A stretch of 11,481 nt of DNA from Sphingobium sp. (GCA_020051025.1 JAGVJS010000026.1:1-11481); one strand, 5' to 3'; positions 1 through 7,223 are shown, numbered from the stretch's first letter. Translations and numbers: made by a program. The notes: a model not told the origin generated them from the letters alone.

Positions 1-77
1 ACCAGCCCGTCATGATAGGCGCGCAGCAGGGCATTGCCGCCCTTATCCCGCAGCGGCAGCGCACGCACGGTTAGCAA
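1..77 (-). CDS. 5' end of an unidentified gene, third in the ATP-grasp/nucleotidyltransferase operon (runs off the window)
   Basis: Twenty-five codons stay open from a TTG at 77-75 to the window edge, reading LLTVRALPLRDKGGNALLRAYHDGLV (first residue Met if TTG initiates). I do not recognise the family. The start was chosen because GGAG (90-87, minus strand) overlaps the stop codon of the nucleotidyltransferase and sits 9 nt before the TTG. The alternative GTG at 68-66 would be 18 nt away, and no in-frame ATG is present. The 6-bp gap to the preceding stop and the shared strand place it in the same operon, probably with translational coupling. Its function should therefore be linked to the ATP-grasp and nucleotidyltransferase proteins, but the fragment is too short to say more. 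Confidence 0.5.
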   Translation of the reverse strand, partial: MLTVRALPLRDKGGNALLRAYHDGL

Positions 78-83
78 GGGATG

Positions 84-893
84 TTACTCCGCCGCCAGCG
101 CCAGGGTCATGCGCTGGTCGAGCAGGGTTGTGGCGACGCCATGCGACCGCGCGTTGTCGACGTCGATCGCCACCGCCCCGTTGGTCAGAATGACCGGGCT
201 GATGGTCATGCGGAAACGGCGCGAAAAGCGGGCGAACGCCTGATCCAGCGTACCGGTGCCGAAGCGGAAACGGATAAGGTTGATAAGACCGAAGGCGCCG
301 ATGATGCGGCCGGGATGCTTCACGAACTGTCCGCCCGACCGGAAGGTCTCTGCGGCCTTCAGCGCCTTGCGATCACGCAGCCAATAGGTGTTGCAATTCG
401 AATAGCCGTCATCGGCGAAGGTATAGAATTTGCGCTGACCCTCCGGATGGGCGGCGAGCACCGAGGCGCGACGGGTGAAGGCGACGGCGGCATCCGCGCT
501 CCGGGCAGCGCAACCGTCCAGCATCTCGTCGATCGATTCAGGGGTCAGCATCACATTGTCGGCAGTGGTGATGAGCAGCGGGAAGGCCGCGCCCTCCGCG
601 CCCGCCAGCACACTGTCCACCAGATTGGGCTGCGCGGCAACGCCGACCAGTCGACCGCTGTGGAGCAATCCGCGCAGTGCCGGGATGGTCGCCAGCAGCC
701 TGGGATCCTCGATCACTACGCGCACGGTGCCGATGCGGCGATTGGCGACCAGCGCGTCGATCACATGGAGCAGCATCGGCTGGCCGGCAACCGGCACCAG
801 GCATTTGTGGCTGACACCGGCAGCCATGGCCAGCGGATCGGTCGCGCCGTCGCGGCGGCCGGCAAGCAGGATCGCTGTGCTATGTCCGCTCAT
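84..893 (-). CDS. MobA-like nucleotidyltransferase (NTP transferase family)
   Basis: A 269-residue soluble protein with the fold signature of NTP transferases that join a nucleoside monophosphate to a phosphorylated acceptor. The N-terminus has AILLAGRRDG followed by K30-CLVPVAGQPML (residues 7-42), corresponding to the LAGGxG...K...PV.GkPm phosphate-binding and lysine motifs. The second glycine of the usual LAGG is replaced by Arg. LLITTADNVML (107-116) supplies the metal-binding aspartate D112. SNCNTYWLRDRKAL (165-178) resembles the acceptor-site region, and a DVDN...GVATTLL ending is typical. The ATG lies in a 4-bp ATGA overlap with the stop of the upstream ATP-grasp gene, so the two are translationally coupled. 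Nucleotide and acceptor specificity cannot be read from the sequence. MobA itself (molybdenum cofactor) is unlikely without other moco genes nearby. Confidence is high for the fold and low for the substrate. Confidence 0.75.
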   Translation of the reverse strand: MSGHSTAILLAGRRDGATDPLAMAAGVSHKCLVPVAGQPMLLHVIDALVANRRIGTVRVVIEDPRLLATIPALRGLLHSGRLVGVAAQPNLVDSVLAGAEGAAFPLLITTADNVMLTPESIDEMLDGCAARSADAAVAFTRRASVLAAHPEGQRKFYTFADDGYSNCNTYWLRDRKALKAAETFRSGGQFVKHPGRIIGAFGLINLIRFRFGTGTLDQAFARFSRRFRMTISPVILTNGAVAIDVDNARSHGVATTLLDQRMTLALAAE

Positions 894-1921
894 GCCGCCA
901 CCTGCACGATGGCTTCGTCCAGCAATCCCTGCCGGGCAAGGCTGTGACCGACGATGGTTTCGACCAGTGCGGCATGATCGACGCCGATCGACGCGGCAGA
1001 GCGCGAGATCGTCTTCTTCGACCAGAGGTTGCAGGACAGGTTCACTTCCATGAACAGCGCCTGCCCGCTGGCCGGATCATAGCGAAATTCGAAGCGGCCA
1101 TAGTCGAACGGCCAGAGTTCGGGCAGCAGCGCGGCGGTCATCGCCTCCAGCCGGCTGCGCAGGTCCATATCCTCGACCAGCACCAGCGGATCGTCGCCCG
1201 CATCGACCAGGCCGCGCTTTTCCTCATAACTGCGTTCGCGGTTGGGGTCGGCCGGCACATACATCATCGGCGGCAATATCCAGGGCTGCCCTCCGCTGCC
1301 GCCGACCACCGGCACCGCCACATCCAGCAGCGGCGACCATTGTTCGACCAGCACGTCATGGCCCAGCGCAAACAGGCTGTCGGCATGATCGCGCGCATCC
1401 GCCCATGTGTCGACCATCTTAACGCCCCAGGAGGCGGAGGAGGCGTTGGGCTTCACCACCAGACGGTCCGCCTCGAACGCCGGCGCTTCGAACAGGCCGC
1501 CGCGACGGAAGAGTTGCGCGGCCATCGTCGGCACACCGCGCGCGCGGGCAATCATCTTGCTGAGATATTTGTCGTCGGACAGGCCACGCACGATCGGGCT
1601 GGCGCCCAGATAGGGCATGTCGCGCCGGCTGAGCAGCAGCGGCGCCAGCATCTCGCTATTCTGGAAACCGCCGCGATTGAGCAGGGTGATGACGAAGTCC
1701 GTATCGGGCCGGTCGTAAAGGGCATCATAGCTGTTGGCGACATCGGTATTGAGGCCGATCGCTTCCAGCGTCGTGCGCATTTCATGATGGTAGATGGCAT
1801 GATTGCCATCCTGCGCGTCCGGCCGACCATCGGCGCAGGCGTGCTTGGCAAGGAAGAGGATGCGGAGCCGCGCCTTGTCGGCAGCGGGGATGCGGATCTG
1901 GCGGGGATGTGTCGCGATCAT
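890..1921 (-). CDS. ATP-grasp ligase, D-alanine-D-alanine ligase-like
   Basis: A 343-residue cytoplasmic enzyme with ATP-grasp architecture. This family activates a carboxylate as an acyl-phosphate and couples it to an amine or similar nucleophile. The stretch from PYLGASPI to GVPTM (103-133) matches the Ddl pattern PYTGS...DK...K....GIPT. VVKPNASSASWGV (155-167) holds the ATP-binding lysine K157. LVEQW (191-195) is the adenine-contacting hinge. RFEFRYD...LFMEVNLSCN (276-298) holds the metal ligands, including E292 and N294. The tail RSAASIGVDHAALVETIVGHSL resembles the Ddl C-terminus, but the usual PG after EVN is CN. True Ddl belongs to the mur/fts cluster, and this gene instead pairs with a nucleotidyltransferase, so a different amide-forming substrate is likely. 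The ATG at 1921 is the first plausible start; its ribosome-binding site is weak (ACAGG). It is the first gene of the left-end operon. Confidence 0.75.
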   Translation of the reverse strand: MIATHPRQIRIPAADKARLRILFLAKHACADGRPDAQDGNHAIYHHEMRTTLEAIGLNTDVANSYDALYDRPDTDFVITLLNRGGFQNSEMLAPLLLSRRDMPYLGASPIVRGLSDDKYLSKMIARARGVPTMAAQLFRRGGLFEAPAFEADRLVVKPNASSASWGVKMVDTWADARDHADSLFALGHDVLVEQWSPLLDVAVPVVGGSGGQPWILPPMMYVPADPNRERSYEEKRGLVDAGDDPLVLVEDMDLRSRLEAMTAALLPELWPFDYGRFEFRYDPASGQALFMEVNLSCNLWSKKTISRSAASIGVDHAALVETIVGHSLARQGLLDEAIVQVAA

Positions 1922-1965
1922 GCCAGCCTGTTACCGTCTGCGCGTGACGGGCCGCCTACAATGGC

Positions 1966-1994
1966 ATTGCAGTCGGATAACTGCGATCGGTCAG
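1966..1994 (-). promoter_or_regulatory. Candidate sigma-70 promoter for the ATP-grasp operon
   Basis: On the minus strand, CTGACC (1994-1989) and TGCAAT (1971-1966) each match four of six bases of the -35 and -10 consensus, separated by exactly 17 nt. The site lies just past the receptor terminator hairpin and about 45 nt before the ATP-grasp start, which is where an operon promoter is expected. The matches are modest and no experiment supports it. Confidence 0.3.
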
Positions 1995-2000
1995 AATGAT

Positions 2001-2034
2001 GACGGTTCGGTCACGCATTTGTGACCGAACCGTC
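2001..2034 (-). terminator. Perfect 14-bp inverted repeat, probable terminator of the receptor gene
   Basis: The arms GACGGTTCGGTCAC and GTGACCGAACCGTC are exact reverse complements around the 6-nt loop GCATTT (plus-strand reading). The repeat begins 13 bp after the stop codon of the receptor at 2048-4327. Stem length, loop size and position fit an intrinsic terminator. The downstream tract on the minus strand (ATCATTCT) is only partly U-rich, so it may be inefficient or may act mainly to stabilise the transcript 3' end. The arms also contain GTCAC-N6-GTGAC, a half-site pattern seen again upstream of the same gene. Confidence 0.65.
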
Positions 2035-2047
2035 CAAATTTACAAAG

Positions 2048-4327
2048 TTAGAAACCGGCTTTCAGCGTCGCGAAAAATTGCTGCGGCGCGCCGATCAGCA
2101 AGGTCTGTGCATCACCGCTGTTGCCGAAGCCGCCCGACCCGATCGTGCTGACATATTTCTTGTCGAACAGGTTGCTGGCGTTCAGCAGCACTTCGATCTT
2201 GTCGGTCAGGCGATAGCCGATCGAGGCATCGACGATCACGCGGCCGGGGACCGACACGTCGTTGGTGTAGCTATAATAACGCTTGGTCATATAGTTGGCG
2301 CCGATACGACCGAAAACCGGCCCCTGATCGTAATTCAGTTCGCCGCGCAGCATATGCTTGGGGCTGTCGACTACGGTCTTACCCTTGATCGCGGCAACCA
2401 GCGTGCCGTCGGAACTGTTGAGCACGTCATCGCGATAGGTGGCGTCGGTGTAGCTGTAGCTGGCATAGAGACCGAAGCCCTGGCCCAGTTTCAGGTCACC
2501 CGCCGCTTCGAAGCCAAGCGCGCGAACGCCGCCGACATTCTGCAATGCATTGGCGAGACCCAGCACCGGGCTGCCGACCTGCACAGCAAGCAGGCGATTG
2601 CGGAAATTGACGAGATAGGCGCCGACCGTACCGTTGAAGTTCGACGTATTATAGCGCAGGCCCAGTTCGTAGGTGTCGGAGCTTTCCGGCTTCAGATCAT
2701 TTTTGATCTGATCGAAACCGGCCTGACCGGTGGAGAAGGGCCCGGTGGTGGTGGCGCTGGCAAATGCCTTAGTCACCTGGGTGAAACCGCCGAAGACTTC
2801 CATTTCCGGCGACAATTCGACCGCGAAGCCGGCATGGGGCTGGAACCAGTCCTGAACCTTGATCTTGCCTTCAGGGAAGCTGCTCGACACGACGGACGTC
2901 GCTTCGTTGGTGACCTTGAACCCCTTCCAGCCGAGGTTGATCGTCAACATGCCCAGATCGATCTTGTCGCGGACATAATATTGCATCGTGTCGGTCGTGA
3001 AATCGAATTCCCACTGCGTCGCAAACGGGTTCTTGGGATATTCGCGGAAATTTACGCCCGCTTCGGTACGGCTCTTGAGCGCATAGAAACGACGCGCCTG
3101 ATTGAATTTGTTGTTTTCATACCAGCCGCCTACGCTGAACGTCTGGATGCCGACCGTATAGTCGACATTACCGAATATGCCGACCCGATCCATCTGATAT
3201 TCTGTCGTGCGGATGGAAATCGGCGCGCCGGTCGGGCTGGGCACATAAGGCGTACCCCACAAACCCCGCCCCTTGTTGCGATGATAATAGGTTTTCAGGT
3301 TCAGCGTCAGTTGCTCACCCAGAGGCGCCGAAATGCCGATCGCGCCAAGGAAGTCCTTACGGAGGCCAGCGGCGTCATAATAGGCGTCGTCCACCGACGC
3401 GATATTGCCGGGATACACGGTCCCCGCCGCCGCATTGCTGACCGGTGCGCCGGTGTCGCCGCGATTGTTGGCGATATCGGCGATTTGCACCGCCCGCGCA
3501 TAGTCAGGCGAAAAATTGTCCCATTTCCAGCCAAGACGTTTGATCATGCCCATCGACATGTCCTGATAGTCCTGCTCGCGACGATCCGAATAGCTGAGCC
3601 AGCCGTCAATCTTCGCTTCGCCGACCGGGATCACGATCTTCGCATTGCCCATATGCTGGTCCTGCGTGCCCTGACCGCGCCACTTGTCGGTGGCACCATA
3701 GCCATAGGAGACGAAGCCACGAATACCATCCCGCGTGCCCAGGGCGACCCGGCCGAAACCGCGCCAGGTTTCGTTGCTGCCATAAGTCAGATTGCCCTGC
3801 GCGCCCAAGGAACCACCGCTCAGATAGTCGCGCGGGTCAGCGGAGAAGGTCTCGATCGTGCCGCCCAGATTGCCGGTCGACTGGGTGCCGAGCGAACCGG
3901 CGCCCTGCGACACGCGCACGCTACCGATATTTTCGCTGCTGATGGCCCGGGTGATGTGCAGGCCATTATGGTTGCCATAGCTCATGTCGCCCAGCGGGAT
4001 GCCGTCGAAGGTGAAGCCGAGCTGATTCTGGTTGAAGCTGCGGATAGTGACGCGCTGCGACCATTCATAATTGCCGAACGGGTCGGACGACTGAAAATTG
4101 ACGCTGGGCAGCTTTTCGATGGCTTTCAGCGCGTTTGTGCCGGGCGTGAGTGCGACCAGATCCTTCGCGCCGATCTCTTGTACCTGGCGGGTTTCGCCCC
4201 GGCCGAAAACGATGATTTCCGCGCCGGTGTCGGCAGCGGCAGCATCGACGGGCGCGCCATCCTGCGCGAAGGCAGGCATGGCGATGATGGCGGTCGATGC
4301 CATCAGCAGAGCGGTGGTAATACGCAT
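2048..4327 (-). CDS. TonB-dependent outer-membrane receptor, ligand unknown
   Basis: A 759-residue outer-membrane active transporter, powered by TonB-ExbBD. A Sec signal peptide covers residues 1-21 (MRITTALLMASTAIIAMPAFA, then QDG). A TonB-box-like EIIVF lies at 37-41. The plug domain (about 45-165) has LPSVNFQSSDPFGNYEWSQR and VTIRSFNQNQ, then FTFDGIPLGDMSY and SQGAGSLGTQSTGNLGGTIE. The rest is a beta-barrel with alternating aromatic strands, ending in NLFDKKYVSTIG and a terminal Phe (LKAGF), the usual barrel-assembly signal. The start was taken at 4327 because it begins the signal peptide and follows AGGGGG with an 11-nt spacer; an in-frame ATG 66 nt upstream would add an unlikely leader. 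It is not closely similar to the receptor at 5136-7223 and lacks the siderophore-receptor C-terminal cysteine pair. It lies 154 bp after the DUF4198 gene and probably has its own promoter. Confidence 0.93.
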   Translation of the reverse strand: MRITTALLMASTAIIAMPAFAQDGAPVDAAAADTGAEIIVFGRGETRQVQEIGAKDLVALTPGTNALKAIEKLPSVNFQSSDPFGNYEWSQRVTIRSFNQNQLGFTFDGIPLGDMSYGNHNGLHITRAISSENIGSVRVSQGAGSLGTQSTGNLGGTIETFSADPRDYLSGGSLGAQGNLTYGSNETWRGFGRVALGTRDGIRGFVSYGYGATDKWRGQGTQDQHMGNAKIVIPVGEAKIDGWLSYSDRREQDYQDMSMGMIKRLGWKWDNFSPDYARAVQIADIANNRGDTGAPVSNAAAGTVYPGNIASVDDAYYDAAGLRKDFLGAIGISAPLGEQLTLNLKTYYHRNKGRGLWGTPYVPSPTGAPISIRTTEYQMDRVGIFGNVDYTVGIQTFSVGGWYENNKFNQARRFYALKSRTEAGVNFREYPKNPFATQWEFDFTTDTMQYYVRDKIDLGMLTINLGWKGFKVTNEATSVVSSSFPEGKIKVQDWFQPHAGFAVELSPEMEVFGGFTQVTKAFASATTTGPFSTGQAGFDQIKNDLKPESSDTYELGLRYNTSNFNGTVGAYLVNFRNRLLAVQVGSPVLGLANALQNVGGVRALGFEAAGDLKLGQGFGLYASYSYTDATYRDDVLNSSDGTLVAAIKGKTVVDSPKHMLRGELNYDQGPVFGRIGANYMTKRYYSYTNDVSVPGRVIVDASIGYRLTDKIEVLLNASNLFDKKYVSTIGSGGFGNSGDAQTLLIGAPQQFFATLKAGF

Positions 4328-4365
4328 GGACTTATAATCCCCCTTTAGACCCTCGGTCGGGGGGC

Positions 4366-4393
4366 TACCTAGCCACGTGATGTTGCAGTGCAA
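4366..4393 (-). promoter_or_regulatory. Candidate promoter with small dyad upstream of the second TonB receptor
   Basis: On the minus strand, TTGCAC (4393-4388) and TAGGTA (4371-4366) are separated by 16 nt and would give a leader of about 30 nt to the ATG at 4327. The -35 element lies inside the odd dyad TTGCA-G-TGCAA (4383-4393), which could be an operator. The -10 match is mediocre, so this is a positional prediction only. Confidence 0.3.
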
Positions 4394-4416
4394 TGTGGGA
4401 AGCTTGACGATCCGGA

Positions 4417-4441
4417 GTCACTTGCGTGACAGGCCTGTCAC
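4417..4441. repeat. Cluster of three alternating GTCAC/GTGAC half-sites, including a perfect 16-bp palindrome
   Basis: GTCAC (4417-4421), GTGAC (4426-4430) and GTCAC (4437-4441) alternate in orientation. The last two form the perfect palindrome GTGACAGGCCTGTCAC (4426-4441). The first two form a 5-bp stem whose minus-strand RNA loop would be GCAA, a GNRA tetraloop. Because the middle half-site is shared, the two hairpins are mutually exclusive in RNA. The cluster lies between the DUF4198 stop and the receptor promoter candidate. It could be an operator, a transcript-end structure or an attenuator-like element, and I cannot tell which. Confidence 0.45.
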
Positions 4442-4481
4442 AATGGAGAAGGGAGAGCCGACGCCCCCCCTTTCCGCTATA

Positions 4482-5114
4482 TCAGTCGTTCACGAAGGTC
4501 AGTGTCGCGATATGATAAAGGGTCGCCACCTTCTGGCTGGCGAGCGTCAGGTCGCCCTTTTCTTCCTGCGTGGCCGTCAAGATGAAGCGTCCCTTGTCCT
4601 TGAGCGGCACCGTCACCCGGCCATTGGCATCGGTGACGAGTTCCTTCGTCCACTTGTCGGGCGAAATGGCGGTCAGCTTGGTGGCGGGCACCGGCTTGCC
4701 GTCGCGCAGCAGCGTAAAGCTGTCGGCGTTGGCGGCAGTGGGCACGATTTCCAGCGGCAGGCCGGCCCTGGCTTCGGCCCGACCGGCGCGGGCATAATAG
4801 ATCACGCCCTCCTTCTTGCCGTCCTCACCCCAGGGCGCGAATACGCTGTCGTCAATGACGCGCACGTCGCCAGCGGGCACCGCGACTTCGATATAGCCGG
4901 CCTTGCGGGTCTGGGCCGCTTTGGATGCGGGCACAAGCTTGGGCGCCTTCAGCTTTTCGAACTCGGGATCGCCGCCTTCGGGCAGGGCTTGCGCCGGTTC
5001 GCCCAGATAGATGCGCGCCGGGCCGGTCCCATCGCGCTCCACCCACACTTCATGCGCCTGCGCGGCGGAGGACAGGCCAACGAGCGCCATCAGGGCCACG
5101 GATAAAGTCTTCAT
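4482..5114 (-). CDS. DUF4198 family periplasmic protein
   Basis: A 210-residue exported protein. The signal peptide is residues 1-20 (MKTLSVALMALVGLSSAAQA), with an AQA cleavage site that leaves His21 as the first mature residue, in HEVWVERDG. Family traits are the N-terminal H-E-x-W, GVIYYARAG (about 114-122), GLPLEIVPTA, the DGKPV...T pattern, TDANGRVTVPLKDKGRFILTA, and a closing ATLYHIATLTF. DUF4198 proteins are related by sequence to periplasmic components linked to nickel or cobalt uptake; the function of this branch is not established. The start at 5114 follows GGGAGAG; a start 18 nt upstream would spoil the signal peptide. It lies 21 bp after the siderophore-receptor stop, so the two are almost certainly co-transcribed. 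The inferred role is periplasmic handling of the imported metal or ligand. Confidence 0.85.
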   Translation of the reverse strand: MKTLSVALMALVGLSSAAQAHEVWVERDGTGPARIYLGEPAQALPEGGDPEFEKLKAPKLVPASKAAQTRKAGYIEVAVPAGDVRVIDDSVFAPWGEDGKKEGVIYYARAGRAEARAGLPLEIVPTAANADSFTLLRDGKPVPATKLTAISPDKWTKELVTDANGRVTVPLKDKGRFILTATQEEKGDLTLASQKVATLYHIATLTFVND

Positions 5115-5135
5115 AGTCTCTCTCCCATCCAATCG

Positions 5136-7223
5136 TCAGAAACGGAAACCCACCGTACCCATCACGTTGCGCGGCGCGCCCATGAAGCAGTCGCCACGCG
5201 CCAGACAGGATGCGTAGAATTTGTTGTTGAGCAGGTTGGTCGCGTTGACCGCAAAGCGCCAGCTGTTCCAGTTGATTTCCGCCAGCCCGTCGACGGTCGT
5301 GCGAGCGGGCGTGACGATCGACCATATGCTGCTGGTCGACACGCTCTTGCCGCTATAGACGACGCCGCCGCCCAGGCGCAATTGTGCTTCGTCCGCCAGA
5401 CCAAAGGTTTTGCTCGACCAGATCGACGCGGTGTGGCGCGGCATATAGTCGAGGTTGGTGTTGGATTCCGACTTCAGCTTCGAATAGCCATAATTGGCCA
5501 GCAGTTCGAAATTGCCGGGCAGGGTGTGGCTGGCCTCGATCTCGAACCCCTTGGTGTTCAGCACGCCCGACTGGGTGGTGCCACCTGCGGCAAGATAGAG
5601 GACGCGATTCTGCTCCCTGATCTTGAACACCGTAGCCGTGACCAGCGTATTGAGCGCCGGCTGCCATTTCACGCCCGCTTCATATTGCGTGCCGGTCTGC
5701 GGCTTGTAGGGATCGCCGTAGATGGTGTTGCCTTCTGCGTCCTTGCCGCTTTCAATTCGGCCGGCGACCGGCAGAAAGCTTTCGGTATAGCTGAAGAAGG
5801 GCGAGATGCCGGCGCCGATTTCACCGATGATGCCGGCGCGGAAAGTGGTGGCATTGTCCTTCTGCCCCGAAGATCCGGTCACATGATCGCGGCGGGCACC
5901 CAGCACGACCGAGACGCGGTCATAGAAGCGGATCTGGTCCTGAACATAGACGCCCAGTTGCTTCTGCGATTCCGTGGTGAAGGGACCGGTGGGATCATAG
6001 GTCGCCAGCGAGTCATAATCGATGTCGTAGAGATCGACGAGTTCCGTGCCACCGGCATAGCGCTTGGCCACCTTGTTCCAGCTATAATCGATGCCGACCA
6101 GCAGTTTATGTTCGATATTGGCGCCGGTGTTGAAGTTGATCTGGAGATTGTTGTCGGTCGAGAAGACGTTCATCCGCGCATCGCTGGCATCCGCGGTCAG
6201 GCCGATGGTGCGCCCGTCCGTGCCATAGACCGAGAAAGGATCGGTCGGGTTGGTGTAGCTGTCGGCATAATGGGTGTTATATTCGAGGTCGCTGTCGATG
6301 TAGCGGGCCTTCAGGCTGATCTTGACCGCGTCGGAGAAGCGATGGGTGATGGAGCCGCCGCCCTGTAGCGACCGGCCATTATAACGGTCCCAGCCGGCCT
6401 TGCCGACGAAGGTGTAGCGATCAAGCTGCTCGCCCGCGACGGTGTTCGGCTTGAATGTCCCCACGATCGGCAGGAATTGCGAGGTCGAGCCGGTGTCGTC
6501 CTCCTGATAGAGACCGGTCAGCACGATGTCGGTGTCGGGCGTGGGCTGCCAGCGGATCGACGGTGCGAACATCACGCGGTCGTCGGGCACATGATCGACA
6601 TAGGTGTCGGCATCGCGGACGCGGCCGACGAAGCGGACTGCCAGATTGTCGGCCAGCGCCACGTTGACGTCGCCCATCGCTTCCTTGCGGTCGAAGCTGC
6701 CATAGACGAGGTTCAGTTCACCCCCCGTCCTGAACTCCGGCGTCTTGCTGACAAGGTTGACGAGGCCGCCGATCGACCCCTGACCAAACAGCACCGACGC
6801 CGGGCCGCGCACGATTTCCACACGCGAGAAATTGTACGGGTCAGACGTGATGCTGGCATAGTAACTGAAGATGTCGCGCATGCCGTCGCGGAATTGCAGC
6901 GCGTCGAGGCCGCGCACGTTGAAGCCGTCGACGCGGGTATCGCGACCATAGGGGTTGGCCAGCACGCCGGCGGCATATTTCACCGTATCGCTGATGCTGA
7001 TCGCGCCCTGCGACAGATATTGTTCGGAACTGATGACCTTGATCGGCTGGGGCAATTCGACCAGCGCGGTATCCGTCTTGGTCCCGGTGGTCGCGGCGGT
7101 GACGATAATGCTGTCCTGCCCCTGATCCGCATCGACAGGAATAGCCTCTTCCGCTGCATAAGCCGTCATGTGGCACAGAGCCATGGCCGCCGCACTGCCC
7201 AGCGCGATCCACTTCACCTTCAT
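5136..7223 (-). CDS. TonB-dependent siderophore receptor (FhuA/FpvA type)
   Basis: A 695-residue outer-membrane transporter for ferric-siderophore-type ligands. The signal peptide is residues 1-23 (cleavage AYA, then AEE). A TonB box DSIIVTA lies at 37-43. The plug (about 50-163) carries LPQPIKVIS, the DGFNVRGLDALQFRDGMRD motif, VEIVRGPASVLFGQGSIGGLVNLVSKTP, all typical of the siderophore-receptor subfamily. The barrel includes QLGVYVQDQIRF and ARRDHV, then YKPQTGTQYEAGVKW and GFEIEASHTLPGN. NATNLLNNKFYASCLARGDCF has the cysteine pair common near the C-terminus of this family, and the protein ends in Phe (GFRF). The start at 7223 follows AAAGGGGCG; the in-frame ATG 24 nt upstream lacks a good signal-peptide beginning. 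A Fur-like box lies 42-60 nt upstream, supporting iron control. The DUF4198 gene follows in the same operon. Confidence 0.95.
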   Translation of the reverse strand: MKVKWIALGSAAAMALCHMTAYAAEEAIPVDADQGQDSIIVTAATTGTKTDTALVELPQPIKVISSEQYLSQGAISISDTVKYAAGVLANPYGRDTRVDGFNVRGLDALQFRDGMRDIFSYYASITSDPYNFSRVEIVRGPASVLFGQGSIGGLVNLVSKTPEFRTGGELNLVYGSFDRKEAMGDVNVALADNLAVRFVGRVRDADTYVDHVPDDRVMFAPSIRWQPTPDTDIVLTGLYQEDDTGSTSQFLPIVGTFKPNTVAGEQLDRYTFVGKAGWDRYNGRSLQGGGSITHRFSDAVKISLKARYIDSDLEYNTHYADSYTNPTDPFSVYGTDGRTIGLTADASDARMNVFSTDNNLQINFNTGANIEHKLLVGIDYSWNKVAKRYAGGTELVDLYDIDYDSLATYDPTGPFTTESQKQLGVYVQDQIRFYDRVSVVLGARRDHVTGSSGQKDNATTFRAGIIGEIGAGISPFFSYTESFLPVAGRIESGKDAEGNTIYGDPYKPQTGTQYEAGVKWQPALNTLVTATVFKIREQNRVLYLAAGGTTQSGVLNTKGFEIEASHTLPGNFELLANYGYSKLKSESNTNLDYMPRHTASIWSSKTFGLADEAQLRLGGGVVYSGKSVSTSSIWSIVTPARTTVDGLAEINWNSWRFAVNATNLLNNKFYASCLARGDCFMGAPRNVMGTVGFRF

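Noticed and set aside
944..1999. A 351-codon plus-strand open frame
   Set aside because: It is antisense to the ATP-grasp gene, with His/Arg-rich composition and no motifs. The minus strand has clear ATP-grasp motifs.
2021..4348. A 775-codon plus-strand open frame
   Set aside because: It lies antisense to the TonB receptor, and its product has no recognisable domain or signal while the minus strand encodes a textbook receptor. Long antisense open frames are expected in high-GC genes.
4328..4393. A longer N-terminus for the second receptor from the ATG at 4393
   Set aside because: It would place 22 residues before a perfectly formed signal peptide, and would overlap the proposed promoter and ribosome-binding site.
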